A DNA stretch of 64,000 nt from G963665815 sp942492065 (GTDB lineage Bacteria > Cloacimonadota > Cloacimonadia > Cloacimonadales > JAIOQZ01), in assembly GCA_942492065.1 (NCBI GenBank), contig CALODV010000013.1, positions 1,054,001 to 1,118,000 on the forward strand, written 5' to 3'. The notes under the pieces were generated by a model. It worked only from the letters and a program-made list of their open reading frames with translations. It had not been told where the DNA came from and did no database searches. This document shows positions 41,739 through 50,516 of the stretch, piece after piece. How positions within the stretch are numbered: position 1 is the first letter of the stretch; every line of letters starts with the position of its first letter. The position numbers were made by a program, and so were the translations under genes.

Positions 41739-41758
41739 ATATAAGTAATTGCTTATAT
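41739..41758. promoter_or_regulatory. ArsR-type operator 1
   Basis: ATATAAG-TAATTG-CTTATAT is a perfect seven-base inverted repeat with a six-base centre, 12 bases before the arsR ATG. It overlaps the likely -10 of a promoter whose TTGACA is at 41780-41785 on the minus strand; binding would block RNA polymerase. Confidence 0.75.
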
Positions 41759-41859
41759 ATTTTTAATTGATATGTTTTTTGTCAACTGAAATTTTCAGGA
41801 ATTTGTTTTACTTGACGTGAAAATCAACAAATTTGTGATTCCGTCGTAAGGAGTTATGG

Positions 41860-42744
41860 ATGAACATCGCAATAATATATTTCAGTGCAACAGGTAATAC
41901 AGCCTATACTGCGGAGAGAATTGCTGCAGAACTGCAAGATAGAAAACACACAATACAAATGATAAACATTAATAACACAAAAGAGATAATCCATTATGAT
42001 AGCCATCCAGAATTTCTGAATACTATTGTTAAGCAACATGACTTATTGTTCGTGGGAGCACCGGTTTATTCTACTCACTTTCAGTATTATATGCTTGATT
42101 TGATACATGAACTCCCTGCACCGGATGATATCTGGGGACAATATGCCGTTCCTTTTGTTACCTATGGAGGTATTTCATCAGGAAATGCTTTGTACGAAGC
42201 CGGTAAAGCTCTGGAAGAAACCGGTAGGGCTGTGCCCATGGGTGTCAAAATCAATGCTTCCCATACTCTGGCAGGGACATTCATGGATTATGTATTCAAT
42301 GAGAATAAAATGTCAGAAAAATCATTCGATGAGACATTAGATTATCTTGCTGATCATATTGATAAGCTTGAAAATGCAATGGATTACATCAGTGCTGTTG
42401 GGTCATTCAAATACAATTTTGAGATGTTTCCACCTGGATCTGTACCGGATGAAAAACTACTGCATATGATTAAGTTTCCGAATATAATTATAGATAAGGA
42501 TAAGTGCACTTCATGTGGAAAATGCTCAAAGAATTGTCCTGTGTTCCATTTTTCATTAGAAGATAATATTATTGTGGAAACTGATTCTCAATGTATTCAC
42601 TGTTATAAATGCATAGCAGGATGCCCACAGAAAGCTATTCATATCGGACCTGCTGAAGAAAAGCTGGCTGCCGGAATGAAGCAGAGGATTGAGAGTGTTG
42701 GTAACACCGAGCAACCGGAATCATGTGTAATTACAGGATGCTGA
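41860..42744 (+). CDS. EFR1-family flavodoxin-ferredoxin protein
   Basis: A 294-aa electron-transfer protein. The N-terminal flavodoxin-like domain has the FMN-phosphate loop FSATGNTAYTA at about 8-18 and GAPVYSTHF. The C-terminal bacterial ferredoxin has two [4Fe-4S] motifs: Cys216/219/222/226 and Cys245/248/251/255. The last residues include an extra Cys pair (CVITGC). It is divergent from arsR and begins about 134 bases away; TTGACG at 41812-41817 may be its -35. Role: low-potential electron transfer in an anaerobe; the partner is unknown. Possible link to the ArsR system is only by position. Confidence 0.9.
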   Translation: MNIAIIYFSATGNTAYTAERIAAELQDRKHTIQMININNTKEIIHYDSHPEFLNTIVKQHDLLFVGAPVYSTHFQYYMLDLIHELPAPDDIWGQYAVPFVTYGGISSGNALYEAGKALEETGRAVPMGVKINASHTLAGTFMDYVFNENKMSEKSFDETLDYLADHIDKLENAMDYISAVGSFKYNFEMFPPGSVPDEKLLHMIKFPNIIIDKDKCTSCGKCSKNCPVFHFSLEDNIIVETDSQCIHCYKCIAGCPQKAIHIGPAEEKLAAGMKQRIESVGNTEQPESCVITGC

Positions 42745-42781
42745 TATAAGCTGTAACCATCATTTTCTCAATGTTATAAGA

Positions 42782-43129
42782 CTACTTGTTTTTTTCGTTA
42801 TGCAGAGCTGTTTTTTTATTTAGCCTTTTGACTATTTCTATAGCTCTCATTGTCTGCTCAGTACTGTCTATACCAGCTTTTGTTACTATTATTGATGCAG
42901 TTACAAATCCATCTTCATCAACGTGAAAAATGGTTTTAATGAATTCATTCGGGATAAACTTCATAGAGTCCATTTCTTCCTGTATTGCTTTCTGCCAGGC
43001 TTCATCACCTTTTTTCTCGGTAATAGTACGGACTTTACCTTCACCATCAATTTCGTATGTAACACTCTTAACTGAAAACAATGTTATTGAGCACCCTATA
43101 ATTAATAAAACAAACAGAAATTTCCTCAT
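42782..43129 (-). CDS. Hypothetical small secreted protein, 115 aa
   Basis: A hydrophobic signal peptide (MRKFLFVLLIIGCSITLFS); the Cys at 13 is not followed by a clear lipobox, so secretion rather than lipidation is more likely. The rest is mixed alpha/beta with TonB-C-like features (EFIKTIFHVDEDGFVTASIIV), but I cannot assign a family. It stands between the EFR1 gene (convergent) and the propeller lipoprotein gene. Confidence 0.6.
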   Translation of the reverse strand: MRKFLFVLLIIGCSITLFSVKSVTYEIDGEGKVRTITEKKGDEAWQKAIQEEMDSMKFIPNEFIKTIFHVDEDGFVTASIIVTKAGIDSTEQTMRAIEIVKRLNKKTALHNEKNK

Positions 43130-43219
43130 TTTCTCTCCTTTTGCCTCAGTGGTATATTTTGCATACTTCCTTCTTCACGATAGTTGATTTTATCTATGTT
43201 TAGATATCAGATCTAAAAG

Positions 43220-44203
43220 TTACATTTTGTACTTATAAATAATCCCGGAGAAAACATCCTGAAGATAAATATTATTTTCTGATTTCGCGAAGGAAAACTC
43301 TTTTCCCAGAATGTTATTCGGTAATCTGTGTGTGTTGACAATACTGCCATCAAAAGAATATTCAACGAGATAAGATTTTAATCCAACCTCTTCTGCAAGC
43401 AGATTACTGCATATCTCATGTTCTCTACCGCCTTCAATCAAATCTGTTATTGTTTGAGACAGATCTTTTTCCAGAGAATACAATATAACAAATATGCTTT
43501 TGTCATCTACAACCATACATGAAGACAATCCATGAGCACTATTTCTCAGCGTTGTTTCAAAATATTTGTTGGTGTCTATCTCCAGAATCTTATCTTTGAA
43601 ATGCAAGAAACTAATAATTAATTTCTTATCAGTTTTAGCCAGGGCAAAACGTTTGTTTGAGCCTTCCGGTAATTCCGATCCGGTAATTAAATCCGTTATT
43701 GATAAATCTACAACCGGTTTATGATCAACAATCTTGTACAGATTCATTTCCGGTTTTCCGGCGTAATCAGTGTAATAGATATCACCATCGAAGTTATAAA
43801 CTTCTCCCGGAAGGGGGGCTTTAACTGATTTAATATACTCACCTGCAGGTGAGAGCCATTGTATCATTGAATTTGAAAAATCAGCAACGATAAAGTTGCC
43901 TTCATTATCAAATGTAAAGCATAGAGGAAAAGTGAATTCACCGGGACCTCGTCCTGATTTGCCAATTGATCGTACAAAATCCAGCTTATTCTCATTGAAA
44001 ATACTCAGTTTCTTATTAACAGCATCGAGTATGTATAATTTTGAATCTCTACACTTGATTGAGCAATCAGCAGAAAAGAAATAATCTTCACTATTCTGCC
44101 ATCCGAGTGAATCAGCAAGCGTCATAGCTGTATCCTTATCACCGATTTGTTTGCAGGAAACAACAAGACCAATAATGACGATAAGTAAAAGCACTCTCTT
44201 CAA
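43220..44203 (-). CDS. 6-bladed beta-propeller-like lipoprotein
   Basis: TTG at 44203 is the probable start because AAAAGGGAG sits six bases ahead; an in-frame ATG at 44248 would place that site inside the protein. The product (327 aa) has a short signal and lipobox VVSC. Propeller-type repeats: KLYILDAVNKKLSIF, SIGKSGRGPGEF, GNFIVADFSN, as in the Bacteroidales 6-bladed-propeller family. Probably a surface or periplasmic binding protein. No obvious operon partner. Confidence 0.8.
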   Translation of the reverse strand: MKRVLLLIVIIGLVVSCKQIGDKDTAMTLADSLGWQNSEDYFFSADCSIKCRDSKLYILDAVNKKLSIFNENKLDFVRSIGKSGRGPGEFTFPLCFTFDNEGNFIVADFSNSMIQWLSPAGEYIKSVKAPLPGEVYNFDGDIYYTDYAGKPEMNLYKIVDHKPVVDLSITDLITGSELPEGSNKRFALAKTDKKLIISFLHFKDKILEIDTNKYFETTLRNSAHGLSSCMVVDDKSIFVILYSLEKDLSQTITDLIEGGREHEICSNLLAEEVGLKSYLVEYSFDGSIVNTHRLPNNILGKEFSFAKSENNIYLQDVFSGIIYKYKM

Positions 44204-44425
44204 TAAATACTCCCTTTTAAATTTGATTGAATTCAGGCACTTGATCACTAAATTGTCAATAAAACAATTTTATTTTGTGAGCTATCAAGGAGCAGATGAA
44301 AATAATTGGTTTGACAAATAAACCTGAACAGTAAGTCTGTTGACGGGTTAGGATAAGAGAGAAACAATTGAAAGTTATTCTCTGACAATCATATCAGAAC
44401 TCTGAATAAGTTTTAAGGATGTGCT

Positions 44426-45010
44426 ATGGAAATCAGAAACGAAGGTCTTATTAAAGATGCTACCGAGATGATATTGAAAGAAATCCAGACTGTTGTAACG
44501 ATTTGTTATGTTCTGGCTATTGGGATTGGTATGCTTTTCAATTACAGGAAGTATTCTGAATTCGGTATTGATATATTTAATTATGCCGACCTGCTTGATT
44601 TTCTGATAACTCCGTTTTCAAACTTCATTGTATTGTTATTTACAATATTGTCATCGCTGGTTGCATATATTGCTTTCAAATTTGATGCAGTGATTAAGGT
44701 TAAATTTCCCAACTTCTATTCCAGACAATATTTTGGGCTGGATAAGTACCATTTGCACAGCTTGGTGAGAAACTTCCTGCATATATTAATTTTCCTTGCT
44801 TACCTCTTTCTTTCTTCTTTGAAGTATGGAGAAATATCCAGAAAGGAAATTATGCAGAAGCCCTCAATCAGCATCAGGTATTCAGATAACGAGATTGCAA
44901 AAGGTAAAATGATAGGTAAAACGAGAGAAGTTATATTCTTATTTTCAGACGAAAAAGTAAAAGTAATTCCAATTACCGCTCTTGTAAAAGAAATAGAAAT
45001 TAAGAAATAG
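44426..45010 (+). CDS. Hypothetical membrane protein, 194 aa, three TM helices
   Basis: TM segments at about residues 21-40, 62-84 and 113-130, then a soluble C-terminal tail of about 60 residues. No family recognised. An AAGGA site is found before the ATG (44417-44421). It is followed by a terminator that reads for the opposite strand. TTGACA at about 44310 and TTGACG at about 44339 lie upstream but neither has a good -10. Confidence 0.55.
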   Translation: MEIRNEGLIKDATEMILKEIQTVVTICYVLAIGIGMLFNYRKYSEFGIDIFNYADLLDFLITPFSNFIVLLFTILSSLVAYIAFKFDAVIKVKFPNFYSRQYFGLDKYHLHSLVRNFLHILIFLAYLFLSSLKYGEISRKEIMQKPSISIRYSDNEIAKGKMIGKTREVIFLFSDEKVKVIPITALVKEIEIKK

Positions 45011-45056
45011 CAGATTGTAATCTAACACCTTCAAGGATAGATTCTTGCTAAGGTAT

Positions 45057-45086
45057 AAAAAAAGAGACGCCGTTTAAAGCGTCTCT
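45057..45086 (-). terminator. Terminator after the FG-GAP protein gene
   Basis: AGAGACGC (45063-45070) / GCGTCTCT (45079-45086) with eight-base loop; the A run at 45057-45063 gives a U tract on the minus strand, about 100 bases after the stop. It may also serve the plus-strand gene that ends at 45010. Confidence 0.75.
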
Positions 45087-45187
45087 GAAATATACATAGT
45101 AAGCTATCCGGAAATTTTCATTTCTGTCACGCTGAATAATGCAAACCAAAGTTTAACTATTAATTGTTAAACTTAGATCCAACGGTA

Positions 45188-47446
45188 TTATTTCATCAGC
45201 ACAATCTTACGTGTTTCGATGTGGTTTCCGGTAATCATCTTCACGAAGTATACACCGGATGATACGGAAATGCCAGAATCTGAGTCCCCATGCCAGACAA
45301 CATTATGGTCTCCCGCAGAAACGGATCTGTCCACCAGAATTCTCACTCTCTGACCTTTCATATTATACACTGAAACCTGAACTGCTGTTTCTTCTTTTAC
45401 AGAGTAATCTATGTTTGTTTCCGGATTGAATGGATTAGGGTATATCCCCTGGATTCCAAGTTTAGTGAAATCCTGTGGCGTATTCTGGTCCAGAGAAACG
45501 GATACAGGTCCGTAGAACTCTGTATTACCGGACATTGATACAGACTCAAGCCAATAGTAATATGTGTTATCAAGCTCAACTTCATCATCACAGAAGTCAT
45601 AGTTATGTTCAGTAGACAGGTTGCTTGCAGTTATGATTGCAGTATTAACCTTAAGAGCACCATTCAGATTGTTCATCTCGTTTCTGAAGATGTTATAACC
45701 GCTCATATCAGTTTCAGACTTAGTAATCCAGTTAAGCTCCACAAAGTTGCTATTTGTTCTGATAGCGTTGAATGATGAGAGTGTCACAGGCAGAGTATTG
45801 TCGTTACCACCGGCAGGAACAAACTCTGAGAAACTGTTTAGTCCCTGAATGGTAATAAACGGATAGTTATAGACCAGAGTGGCACCGAGATCGACTACTA
45901 CATCCTGCCATGGAGAGCTGTCATCATCTCTCTTGAGGAACTTGAGAGTATTGAAATTATCAATTCCTTCAACTTCACTGAGATCGAATGTAATATCGTA
46001 AGATCCAACATCACCTGCGGAGGATTCCACATGCCAGTAGTTACCTGCAATATTGACTGTATTGGCAGGGAGGTTACCTACAACATTCGGCTCATTGAAG
46101 TTCTGGGTCAGATCTATAGTTGTCTCCAGGTGATTACCTGTAAACTGGAGTCTGACATCTGCATCCAGAAAATTAAACTCATCATTGCTGTTTGCTGGAA
46201 TAGTAATTTGAGTATTTACAGGAGGTAAGATATAGTCAGCAATTTCATAAAAGTAAGCAGCTCCTGTTAAAACAGCATTACTGTATGCATTTGGTGCGCC
46301 AATAAGAACACGGTTATTATCCATGGCTATGTTTGCACCAAATATATATCCATCACCACCGTCACTGGCGAGAAATTTCTTCTGTTCATTCCAGGTTGTT
46401 CCGTCAAAATGATAGATGTAAGCAGATCCTGAAGAAGCACCAAGCTGATCATCATAATTTGCACCCAATAATGCATAGTTTTCTGTGATTGATACAGTAT
46501 AGCCTAACCAGTCTCCTTCGTCTCCGTCTGACGCCAGAAGTTTCTGCTGCTCAATCCAGGTTGTTCCGTCAAAGTAATATACATAAGCAGCACCTGCTGA
46601 ATTAATGTTGTCATCATCTCCTAACGCACCTACAATTGCACGGTCTTCAAAAATTGAGACTCCTATACCGAAAAAATCTCCCGGGTCAAGAGTCGCGGGA
46701 GTAAGCTTCTGCTGCTCGAACCACATTGCTCCGTCAAAATGAAAAATGTATGCTGAGCCTGTATGAGTTCCGTCACCATCTGCATAAGCTCCCACAATAA
46801 CATTATCATTATTGATAGAAGTTACGATTCCGAATTTATCTCCGGCTGCACCGTCGGAAGGCAACAGTTTCTGTTGTTCTACCCAGTTTACTCCGTCAAA
46901 GTGAAATATGTATACCGAACCTGACTCAACCCCATTGGTACTGTCTCCATAAGCACCAACGGCAGCGTACTCACCACAGATTGAGACATAACAACCGAAA
47001 TATTGATCCGTGCAGGCATCGGAGGAAGTCAGCTTCTGCTGTTGTATCCAGCTTGAGCCGTCATAATGGTAAATATATGCAGAACCCGACCAGTTGCCAT
47101 CGTCATCATCGCCTACACATCCAATAATTACATTGTTTCCGGAAATTGAAGCCTTATAGCCAAACCAGTCACCTGCTGCTCCATCAGGTGGCATTAACTT
47201 CTGCTGTTCCACCCAGTTTATTCCATTGTAGTGATAAATATAAGCAGAACCTGAATCCTGTCCGTTATCATCATTTTTAATAGCTCCGATAACGGCATAG
47301 TCACCTGAGACTGATATAGCAGATCCAAATCCGTCAGAATCTGCTCCATCTGAAGCAATAAGCTTTTGATTCTCATTTTGAATTGTCACAGCTGTTAAAG
47401 CAAAACAGAAAATAATAAAGATAGAAAGTAACCCGATTTTTTTCAT
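45188..47446 (-). CDS. Secreted FG-GAP-repeat protein with T9SS/FlgD-like C-terminal sorting region, 752 aa
   Basis: ATG at 47446 is chosen because GGAG lies six bases ahead. Signal peptide at 1-20. Seven near-identical FG-GAP-type repeats (about 30-385), each with GSAYIYHYDG or like text and the core Q-K-L-x-x-S-D-G, probably form an integrin-alpha-like beta-propeller. An Ig-like module, then a fibronectin-like segment, and a C-terminal FlgD-like/type A sorting region (GIYPNPFNPETNIDYSV ... SGVYFVKMITG ... RKIVLMK). This indicates a T9SS-like export route. Promoter at 47488-47516. Confidence 0.88.
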   Translation of the reverse strand: MKKIGLLSIFIIFCFALTAVTIQNENQKLIASDGADSDGFGSAISVSGDYAVIGAIKNDDNGQDSGSAYIYHYNGINWVEQQKLMPPDGAAGDWFGYKASISGNNVIIGCVGDDDDGNWSGSAYIYHYDGSSWIQQQKLTSSDACTDQYFGCYVSICGEYAAVGAYGDSTNGVESGSVYIFHFDGVNWVEQQKLLPSDGAAGDKFGIVTSINNDNVIVGAYADGDGTHTGSAYIFHFDGAMWFEQQKLTPATLDPGDFFGIGVSIFEDRAIVGALGDDDNINSAGAAYVYYFDGTTWIEQQKLLASDGDEGDWLGYTVSITENYALLGANYDDQLGASSGSAYIYHFDGTTWNEQKKFLASDGGDGYIFGANIAMDNNRVLIGAPNAYSNAVLTGAAYFYEIADYILPPVNTQITIPANSNDEFNFLDADVRLQFTGNHLETTIDLTQNFNEPNVVGNLPANTVNIAGNYWHVESSAGDVGSYDITFDLSEVEGIDNFNTLKFLKRDDDSSPWQDVVVDLGATLVYNYPFITIQGLNSFSEFVPAGGNDNTLPVTLSSFNAIRTNSNFVELNWITKSETDMSGYNIFRNEMNNLNGALKVNTAIITASNLSTEHNYDFCDDEVELDNTYYYWLESVSMSGNTEFYGPVSVSLDQNTPQDFTKLGIQGIYPNPFNPETNIDYSVKEETAVQVSVYNMKGQRVRILVDRSVSAGDHNVVWHGDSDSGISVSSGVYFVKMITGNHIETRKIVLMK

Positions 47447-47487
47447 AAGCATCTCCATTGGAATTTTGTAACATCTTGACTAAGAAA

Positions 47488-47516
47488 AGTATCGCAATAA
47501 TTGGGATTTATGTCAA
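47488..47516 (-). promoter_or_regulatory. Promoter for the FG-GAP protein gene
   Basis: On the minus strand: TTGACA (47516-47511), 17-base spacer, GATACT (47493-47488); about 42 bases ahead of the ATG. Confidence 0.5.
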
Positions 47517-47775
47517 TGAAATAATTTTCACAGAAATAACTTCAATCAGCTGTCTGTTAAATTTTTCTATTTTCAGTTATGATGTATAGACATTCACTTA
47601 ATCGAAATATTGGTTATACACAATAGCTTAAACAGTATTTGATTGATCAGCCTGTTAGCTACCTTTAGCTTTTTTATCAAGATACAATATTGAAAAGAAT
47701 CCTGTTTCAAAATGGAACTATCATAAAGTGTACTTCTATCTCATTAAAAAAGTAAGAGTTTACGATATTATTTTC

Positions 47776-47804
47776 TTGCATAGTTTGCTGTAATCAATTA
47801 TATA
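47776..47804 (+). promoter_or_regulatory. Candidate promoter for the 47958 unit
   Basis: TTGCAT (47776-47781), 17-base spacer, TATATA (47799-47804). It would leave a leader of about 145 bases before the 86-aa gene. Confidence 0.4.
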
Positions 47805-47957
47805 ATGTAATAATTAAGGACCTTTGTATATCTATAGTAGTTTCTTATTAACAAGAGATATTAAAACTTTTATAGCTTCAGCAAAGTAAATCTACCTAAA
47901 CAGGGTTATTTTGCGTATATTCATAGGTCTTATTGAAAAAAAATATAAGGAGGAATC

Positions 47958-48218
47958 ATGGTTTCAGGATTAGTTGCTCTTATCTTTTTGATAATTGCAG
48001 TGGCATTAATCATATTTCTGACAAGCACTGTGAAAATGAATGCTTTTGGAGCAGGAGCTATGACGGTAAGTCATGCAAACGACTCTTTCTTCTGGGTAGT
48101 AAGTCAGTTCAGCGATATGAAAGTTTCTACTGCTTATCGCGCCTATACATCTTCAACACTGGTTCTGGGGGTTGTATCAATAATAGCTGTTGCAATTCTC
48201 ACTATTTTTGTCCATTAG
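47958..48218 (+). CDS. Small membrane protein, 86 aa, two TM helices
   Basis: AGGAGG (47948-47953) precedes the ATG. TM1 covers about residues 3-23 and TM2 about 66-85, with a roughly 40-residue, Ser/Thr-rich outer or inner loop (FSDMKVSTAYRAYTSS). No known family. A longer frame that begins at 47933 in another reading frame overlaps it, but that frame is real only after 48254. It is followed by the TPR gene and glycerate kinase gene. Confidence 0.72.
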   Translation: MVSGLVALIFLIIAVALIIFLTSTVKMNAFGAGAMTVSHANDSFFWVVSQFSDMKVSTAYRAYTSSTLVLGVVSIIAVAILTIFVH

Positions 48219-48253
48219 AAAGAATCAACCATGTATTGGTTAATGTAAAAACT

Positions 48254-48907
48254 ATGAATTTTCTAAAAAAAATCTACATATTCTGGACCGAACGCAGAGC
48301 TTTCAATACATTCATAGATGGAGATTACGAAAAATCTCTGTCTCTGTTTCTGAAGCTTCAGTCCATCTATCCTGAGAAGCCGGGAATTGAATATAATCTT
48401 GGACTTGTAGAGCTTGCTCTCAATCATTTTACAGAAGCAGAAAACTATCTGCTTTCGGCACTTGAGAAAGATAACAGTTTTCAGGTTTTAATGTCTCTCG
48501 CAGATATGTATTATCTATCAGGAAAGAGAACAAAAGCCCTCCTGAAGTATCAACTGATAGTTGATGATGCTTCGGATGAAAGGACAAAATTGATCATACA
48601 GAGACGTATAAATACCTGTAAAAAAGAAGAGCAGTATCAGGAAACAATCAAATCCTGGAAGTTACTTGAAGAAGGAATAGAGCTGGAAAGCTCGGGAGAT
48701 ATTAATTCAGCAGCAAGGCTTTATCAACAGGCCTTCGCTGCTGATAACACTAATTTTATTGCTGCCAATAATTACGGCACATATTGTATGAATTCTCAGA
48801 AAGACTATAAGCAGGCTCAGGAATATTTCCGACATGCCGATAAACTTGTCTTTCATCCTGTTATTAAGGATAACCTTAAAAAGTTGAAGAAACTGCTGGA
48901 GATATAA
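48254..48907 (+). CDS. TPR-repeat protein, 217 aa
   Basis: Tetratricopeptide repeats start about residue 20 (FNTFIDGDYEKSLSLFLKLQ) and continue to the end. There is no signal peptide, so it is probably cytoplasmic. ATG at 48254 is the first plausible start: the frame upstream reads Cys/Ser-rich text characteristic of a shadow of the 86-aa gene. Ribosome site is weak. The last base of its stop is the first base of the glycerate kinase ATG (TAATGA at 48905), so the two are coupled. Confidence 0.82.
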   Translation: MNFLKKIYIFWTERRAFNTFIDGDYEKSLSLFLKLQSIYPEKPGIEYNLGLVELALNHFTEAENYLLSALEKDNSFQVLMSLADMYYLSGKRTKALLKYQLIVDDASDERTKLIIQRRINTCKKEEQYQETIKSWKLLEEGIELESSGDINSAARLYQQAFAADNTNFIAANNYGTYCMNSQKDYKQAQEYFRHADKLVFHPVIKDNLKKLKKLLEI

Positions 48908-50256
48908 TGAAAAGTAAGCTTGATTCCATATTCAGGGCAGCCCTGAACCGCGTTGACCCATATCTGATGCTAAAAAACGGATTATCATGTACTGAAGATA
49001 AACTGCAGATAAAATCCGGAGATTATAATGATTCGTTTGATCTGGCACAATTCAATCGAATAGTGGTCATTGGAACAGGAAAAGCATCTGCAGTGATGGG
49101 AAAAGCAATGGAAGAAATTCTGGGAGGCAAGCTTACCGAAGGACTGATCAGCACAAAATACGGATTTGGTCAGGAACTGGATCGAATAGAAATCATAGAA
49201 GCCGGACACCCTGTACCGGATGATAACAGCGTAAAGGCAGCACAGCGAATTGCAGCCATTGCCGGTGATGCGGACGAAAAAACTCTGGTTGTATGTCTGA
49301 TCTCAGGTGGAGGTTCGGCTCTGATGGCAGGTCCATACAGAGACGAAAGCATTAACCTTTCTCTGGAAGATAAACAGGAAGTAACCAGGACTCTGCTGGC
49401 ATGCGGTGCGGATATTACTGAAATCAACTGCATGAGAAAACATCTCTCTCTGGTAAAAGGAGGGAGACTGGCAAAACTGCTTTATCCTGCAACAACAATT
49501 TGTCTGATCCTCTCAGATGTTGTGGGGGACAGCCTTGATACAATCGCTTCCGGTCCGACAACCTATGACCTTACATCTTTCAGGGATGCAGATGCAATAA
49601 TTCGTAAGTATGATATCCGAGACAAGCTGCCTGCCAATGTAGTTAAGCTGATAGAACAGGGACTTACCGGAATTGCCCCGGATACACCGGAAGAAAGTGA
49701 CAGGGCATTCAGTAAAGTTCACAACTACCTGATTGGAACAAACTATCAGGCATTGGTTGCTGCGGCCTCTAAAGCGGAAGATTCAGGATTTGAAACAGAG
49801 ATTCTAACGGATTGTCTGGAGGGAGAAGCTAAAGAAGCAGCCCGGTCTATTTTTGCTCTGGCAAGATTTAACTGCCGTTATGGAGTAAAGAGACCTAAGC
49901 TGATAATTTTTGGTGGAGAAACCACGGTTGTGTTATCGGAGTGCCATGGCAAAGGTGGTAGAAATCAGGAAATGGCTCTTGCGTTCCTCAATGAATTGAA
50001 GCGTTCCGGAAATGGGATGGAAAAAGCTATACTTCTGGCAGCGTCTACAGATGGTAACGATGGTCCTACTGATGCTGCAGGAGCCTGGGCATCATTATCG
50101 GAGCTTTCAAAGGCAGAGAAAGCCAATCTGGATACAGGAGAATACCTTAAAAAACACGATGCTTATCACTTTTTCGAGAAAATAGAGGGGCTATATAAAA
50201 CCGGTCCAACCCGTACGAATGTAGGTGATATTCAATTATTGGCTATTCTGCCTTAA
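48907..50256 (+). CDS. gckA: Glycerate 2-kinase (GckA/MOFRL family)
   Basis: A 449-aa member of the class-II glycerate kinase family (also annotated TtuD, hydroxypyruvate reductase). It makes 2-phosphoglycerate from glycerate. Motifs: VIGTGKASAVMGKAM near 52-66, ISGGGSALM near 133, and the C-terminal MOFRL domain (FGGETTV, GRNQEMALAF, STDGNDGPTDAAGA). It is coupled with the upstream TPR gene. It could feed glycerate or serine-derived carbon into glycolysis. Confidence 0.93.
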   Translation: MKSKLDSIFRAALNRVDPYLMLKNGLSCTEDKLQIKSGDYNDSFDLAQFNRIVVIGTGKASAVMGKAMEEILGGKLTEGLISTKYGFGQELDRIEIIEAGHPVPDDNSVKAAQRIAAIAGDADEKTLVVCLISGGGSALMAGPYRDESINLSLEDKQEVTRTLLACGADITEINCMRKHLSLVKGGRLAKLLYPATTICLILSDVVGDSLDTIASGPTTYDLTSFRDADAIIRKYDIRDKLPANVVKLIEQGLTGIAPDTPEESDRAFSKVHNYLIGTNYQALVAAASKAEDSGFETEILTDCLEGEAKEAARSIFALARFNCRYGVKRPKLIIFGGETTVVLSECHGKGGRNQEMALAFLNELKRSGNGMEKAILLAASTDGNDGPTDAAGAWASLSELSKAEKANLDTGEYLKKHDAYHFFEKIEGLYKTGPTRTNVGDIQLLAILP

Positions 50257-50449
50257 AAGCAATTACTGTATATAATGACTGTTGCTCAGTCTGAATAGAA
50301 AATCTCTGCTCTTTATGAACATTTATCTGTCAATTAAGCACACATGAGAAATTTCACTTAATTTATGAGAATAACTAAAGATATTTATTGCTATGAGCGG
50401 ATTTTAATCTAAATAATTGTAATTTAATGACTTTGGATCAATAAATATA

Positions 50450-50478
50450 TTGACAATCTATTTCAAACTACTTATGGT
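50450..50478 (+). promoter_or_regulatory. Promoter for the dockerin-like gene
   Basis: TTGACA (50450-50455), 17-base spacer, TATGGT (50473-50478), about 38 bases before the ATG. Confidence 0.5.
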
Positions 50479-50516
50479 TGGATATCAAATGTAAATAACT
50501 GATGAAGGAGGAGAAT

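Larger units (their letters stand above)
47447..47957. other. Long divergent intergenic region
   Basis: 511 AT-rich bases. It contains the minus-strand promoter at 47488-47516 and a plus-strand candidate at 47776-47804. No gene, tRNA or repeat was found in 47520-47770. Confidence 0.5.

Noticed and set aside
44246..44248. ATG start for the propeller lipoprotein
   Set aside because: The ribosome site AAAAGGGAG would be inside the protein and the signal peptide would be displaced; TTG at 44203 is preferred.
47933..48253. An open frame starting at 47933 that runs into the TPR gene
   Set aside because: The first 107 codons overlap the 86-aa membrane gene in another frame and read Cys/Ser-rich low-complexity text with no ribosome site. 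The real TPR start is taken as 48254.
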